From contig NZ_FOVW01000004.1 of NCBI RefSeq assembly GCF_900115305.1, positions 1 through 64,000 on the forward strand: 64,000 nucleotides of DNA, in the 5' to 3' direction. This document shows positions 62,391-64,000 of the stretch, in pieces. Both the position numbers and the translations under genes were made by a program. Each line of letters opens with the position of its first letter. Within the stretch, counting starts at the first letter, position 1. The notes beneath the pieces were generated by a model. It was not told where the DNA came from and ran no database searches. It worked only from the letters and a program-made list of their open reading frames with translations. Source of the stretch: Algoriphagus ornithinivorans (GTDB lineage: Bacteria; Bacteroidota; Bacteroidia; Cytophagales; Cyclobacteriaceae).

Positions 62391-63512
62391 TTAGAAAAAC
62401 AAGGCTGCTGCTATACTATCAGCCAAAAGCATTCCGCTTTTGCTCAAAGATAGGGTATTATCTTTCCAAACCAGCCAGCCCTGCTCTTGAAATTTGGAGA
62501 TTTCACTCCTTTTCTCCTGAATCAGATCTTTTTCAAATGTTTGACTTACAAATGAAATATCCAATCCCCAACTTGTTCGCAGACTGGTTAAAATGTATTC
62601 ATTTAAGCGGTCAAGTTCATCCATTTCCTCAATTTCAAAAGGGATTTGGTTGGCTTCAATTGCCCTGATGAATTGGATATTGTTCCTGACGTTTGCTCCC
62701 CTTTTCTCTCCGTCAAATGAGTGTGCTCCTGGGCCTAAACCCAAGTATGGCAGTCCTTTCCAATAGTTGCTGTTATGAATCGCTTCTTTACCAGAAGAGG
62801 CAAAATTGGAGATTTCGTATTGCCTATAGCCTTTTGCTTCGGTGAATGCTTGGAGAATTTCAAATTGTTCTGCTACAAAATCCTCAGAAGCGGGTTCGAA
62901 TTTCCCGGTTTTTTCCCATTTCCCCAGAGCAGTTTTTGGCTCCACACTCAATGCGTAGCAGGATAAATGCCCCGGGTCCTGCTCCAATGCAGTTGTTAGA
63001 TCTTTTTCCCAAAGCTGATGGTCTTGACTAGGGAAGCCATAAATCAGATCCATACTAAATTTTTCAAAGCCTATTTTGCGGGCTTTGGCTATAGCGTCTA
63101 TGGATTCTTTTGAATTGTGGGCTCGATTATAAAATCTTAAAATTTCATCGTCAAAACTTTGAATTCCTAAACTCAACCGATCAATACCCATTGATTTCCA
63201 GGCTTGCAATTTTTCAGTTGTCAGATCATCCGGATTAGCCTCAAGTGTAATTTCTTTCAAATTGAGTTGAAAAATCGTGTTGAGATTTTCCAATAAAAAA
63301 TCAATCCACTTGGGTTCTAAGATGGAGGGAGTGCCTCCGCCAAAGTAAATGGTTTCTATCGTATGTCCTTTGAGATACTCCTTTCTGAGTTCAGCTTCCT
63401 TCCCCATCATCTGAATCATCTGCTCCAGGTAGCTTGTATTTGTGCTGAAGTGGAAGTCACAATAATGGCAAGCCTGTTTGCAAAAAGGAATATGGATATA
63501 GATACCTGCCAT
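62391..63512 (-). CDS. hemW: Radical SAM heme chaperone HemW
   Basis: A 373-residue radical SAM protein once called oxygen-independent coproporphyrinogen oxidase. Cluster ligands are C-x3-C-x2-C in CKQACHYCDF (~11-20), followed by YFGGGTPSIL and SLGIQSFDDEILRFYNRAH; the C-terminal HemN_C-like domain includes the ~290-373 region. HemW binds and transfers heme; the extra Cys of HemN is missing. It is divergent, by 45 bases, from the gene at the right edge. Confidence 0.93.
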   Translation of the reverse strand: MAGIYIHIPFCKQACHYCDFHFSTNTSYLEQMIQMMGKEAELRKEYLKGHTIETIYFGGGTPSILEPKWIDFLLENLNTIFQLNLKEITLEANPDDLTTEKLQAWKSMGIDRLSLGIQSFDDEILRFYNRAHNSKESIDAIAKARKIGFEKFSMDLIYGFPSQDHQLWEKDLTTALEQDPGHLSCYALSVEPKTALGKWEKTGKFEPASEDFVAEQFEILQAFTEAKGYRQYEISNFASSGKEAIHNSNYWKGLPYLGLGPGAHSFDGEKRGANVRNNIQFIRAIEANQIPFEIEEMDELDRLNEYILTSLRTSWGLDISFVSQTFEKDLIQEKRSEISKFQEQGWLVWKDNTLSLSKSGMLLADSIAAALFF

Positions 63513-63557
63513 CGATTTCTTTTAATTTGCGAATATAATGAATCCTAATTTCCTCAG

Positions 63558-64000
63558 ATGAGACTCATCTTGTTCCTTTTTTTGGTTTATCTCCCTCTGA
63601 CTTTTTCGCTTCAAGCACAGGAAAAGCTTTGGTTGGGATGGAGCTTGGATGGAGTGGAGTATGAGTGGAGGCAGTTTGAATCTGATAAAGGTCGAGGACA
63701 TGGAATCGATTCCCTTTTACTATCCTATCAGGCACAGGGTTATTTGGGCGCATTTATTCAAAATCAGCGAGTTCAAGGGGATTCGCTCTGGATTAAATTT
63801 GAAACAGGTAAAAAAATAGAGGAAGTAATTTTGTCCCAAGGGAATCTGCCTTCCACCATGGCAAAAGAATTGAACCTTGGGAAATTGTCTTTCGCTCAAG
63901 TCAATTCCATATTTGACAGAATTGTAGGAGTCTCCGAGAATCAGGGATATCCTTTTGCGTCGGTTCAGATGGACAGTCTGGAAAGAACAGAAAACGGGAT
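63558..64000 (+). CDS. Outer-membrane POTRA/BamA-superfamily protein, N-terminal part
   Basis: The frame starts at ATG 63558 and runs off the right edge after 147 codons. Residues ~1-21 are a signal peptide (LILFLFLVYLPLTFSLQAQ). The stretch with IDSLLLSYQAQGYLGAFIQ, GDSLWIKFETGKKIEEVIL and VVGVSENQGYPFASVQMD-like (IVGVSENQGYPFASVQMD) reads as POTRA domains, as in TamA/BamA-type barrels. The barrel would lie beyond the window. Probably an outer-membrane assembly or export protein. Confidence 0.65.
   Translation, partial: MRLILFLFLVYLPLTFSLQAQEKLWLGWSLDGVEYEWRQFESDKGRGHGIDSLLLSYQAQGYLGAFIQNQRVQGDSLWIKFETGKKIEEVILSQGNLPSTMAKELNLGKLSFAQVNSIFDRIVGVSENQGYPFASVQMDSLERTENG

Noticed and set aside
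62881..62905. GGGTTCGAATTTCCC, reminiscent of a tRNA T-arm
   Set aside because: It is inside the hemW coding frame and no cloverleaf can be built around it.

Overview
The window looks like chromosome from a Bacteroidota member, most likely order Cytophagales and plausibly family Cyclobacteriaceae (Algoriphagus-like; the genus is a guess). The evidence is type IX secretion (T9SS) C-terminal sorting domains, a PorG-like gene beside uppS-bamA-skp, several promoters of the Bacteroidota form TTG-N18/20-TAnnTTTG, a rod-shape mreBCD-mrdA-rodA cluster, Bacteroidota-only families (DUF6952, DUF1573, an AccD without zinc-finger cysteines) and AT-rich spacers with interspersed inverted repeats. I saw no tRNA, rRNA, CRISPR array, prophage or transposase.

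Layout. 1-2.7 kb: two secreted surface proteins, the first cut by the left edge. 2.9-6.5 kb: rho, recO, tdk and a 2Fe-2S ferredoxin. 6.5-13.1 kb: a conserved hypothetical gene and the cell-shape operon mreB-mreC-mreD-mrdA-rodA (minus). 13.3-18.1 kb: rimP-nusA-infB (plus) with a clear promoter, a leader hairpin and a MITE-like element at its end. 18.1-29.3 kb: small and unknown membrane genes, an outer-membrane protein, cstA, accD, a lone nqrF, an arginase-fold protein with eroded metal ligands, a cytochrome b5-like protein, a sugar kinase plus murQ, and a pseudouridine synthase. 29.3-32.8 kb: a repeat-built T9SS surface protein whose signal peptide lacks an ordinary start codon. 33-41.5 kb: a thioredoxin beside a decayed thioredoxin relic, then the envelope run CBS-nadK-porG-uppS-bamA-skp-skp. 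41.6-47.4 kb: chromate transporter, 2-oxoglutarate oxygenase, lipoprotein, serS, and peroxiredoxin-thioredoxin-DUF6952. 47.5-53.1 kb: nusB-ytxH-DUF1573-yajC-ybbR-coaE and an amino-acid dehydrogenase. 53.2-59.1 kb: an ABC exporter, small proteins and two SurA/PpiC periplasmic isomerases. 59.1-64 kb: a partner-switching module (phosphatase, STAS, kinase), a DciA-like gene, hemW and the start of a POTRA-type outer-membrane protein.

Envelope biogenesis is the main theme. The Mre/Rod genes elongate the wall, murQ and the kinase fit wall recycling, uppS supplies the lipid carrier, BamA with Skp/SurA/PpiC builds the outer membrane, YajC serves Sec, and PorG serves T9SS, which exports the large surface proteins. 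A second theme is RNA handling (rho, nusA, nusB, infB, rimP, pseudouridine synthase); Rho, IF2 and the pseudouridine synthase all carry long charged disordered N-terminal tails.

Most of the window is conserved core genome and I found no convincing new multi-gene system. The points most worth checking are the ATA or lost start codon of the 1160-residue surface protein, the rimP leader hairpin, the arginase-like protein with replaced ligands, the partner-switching genes without a sigma factor, the thioredoxin relic and several intergenic repeat families.
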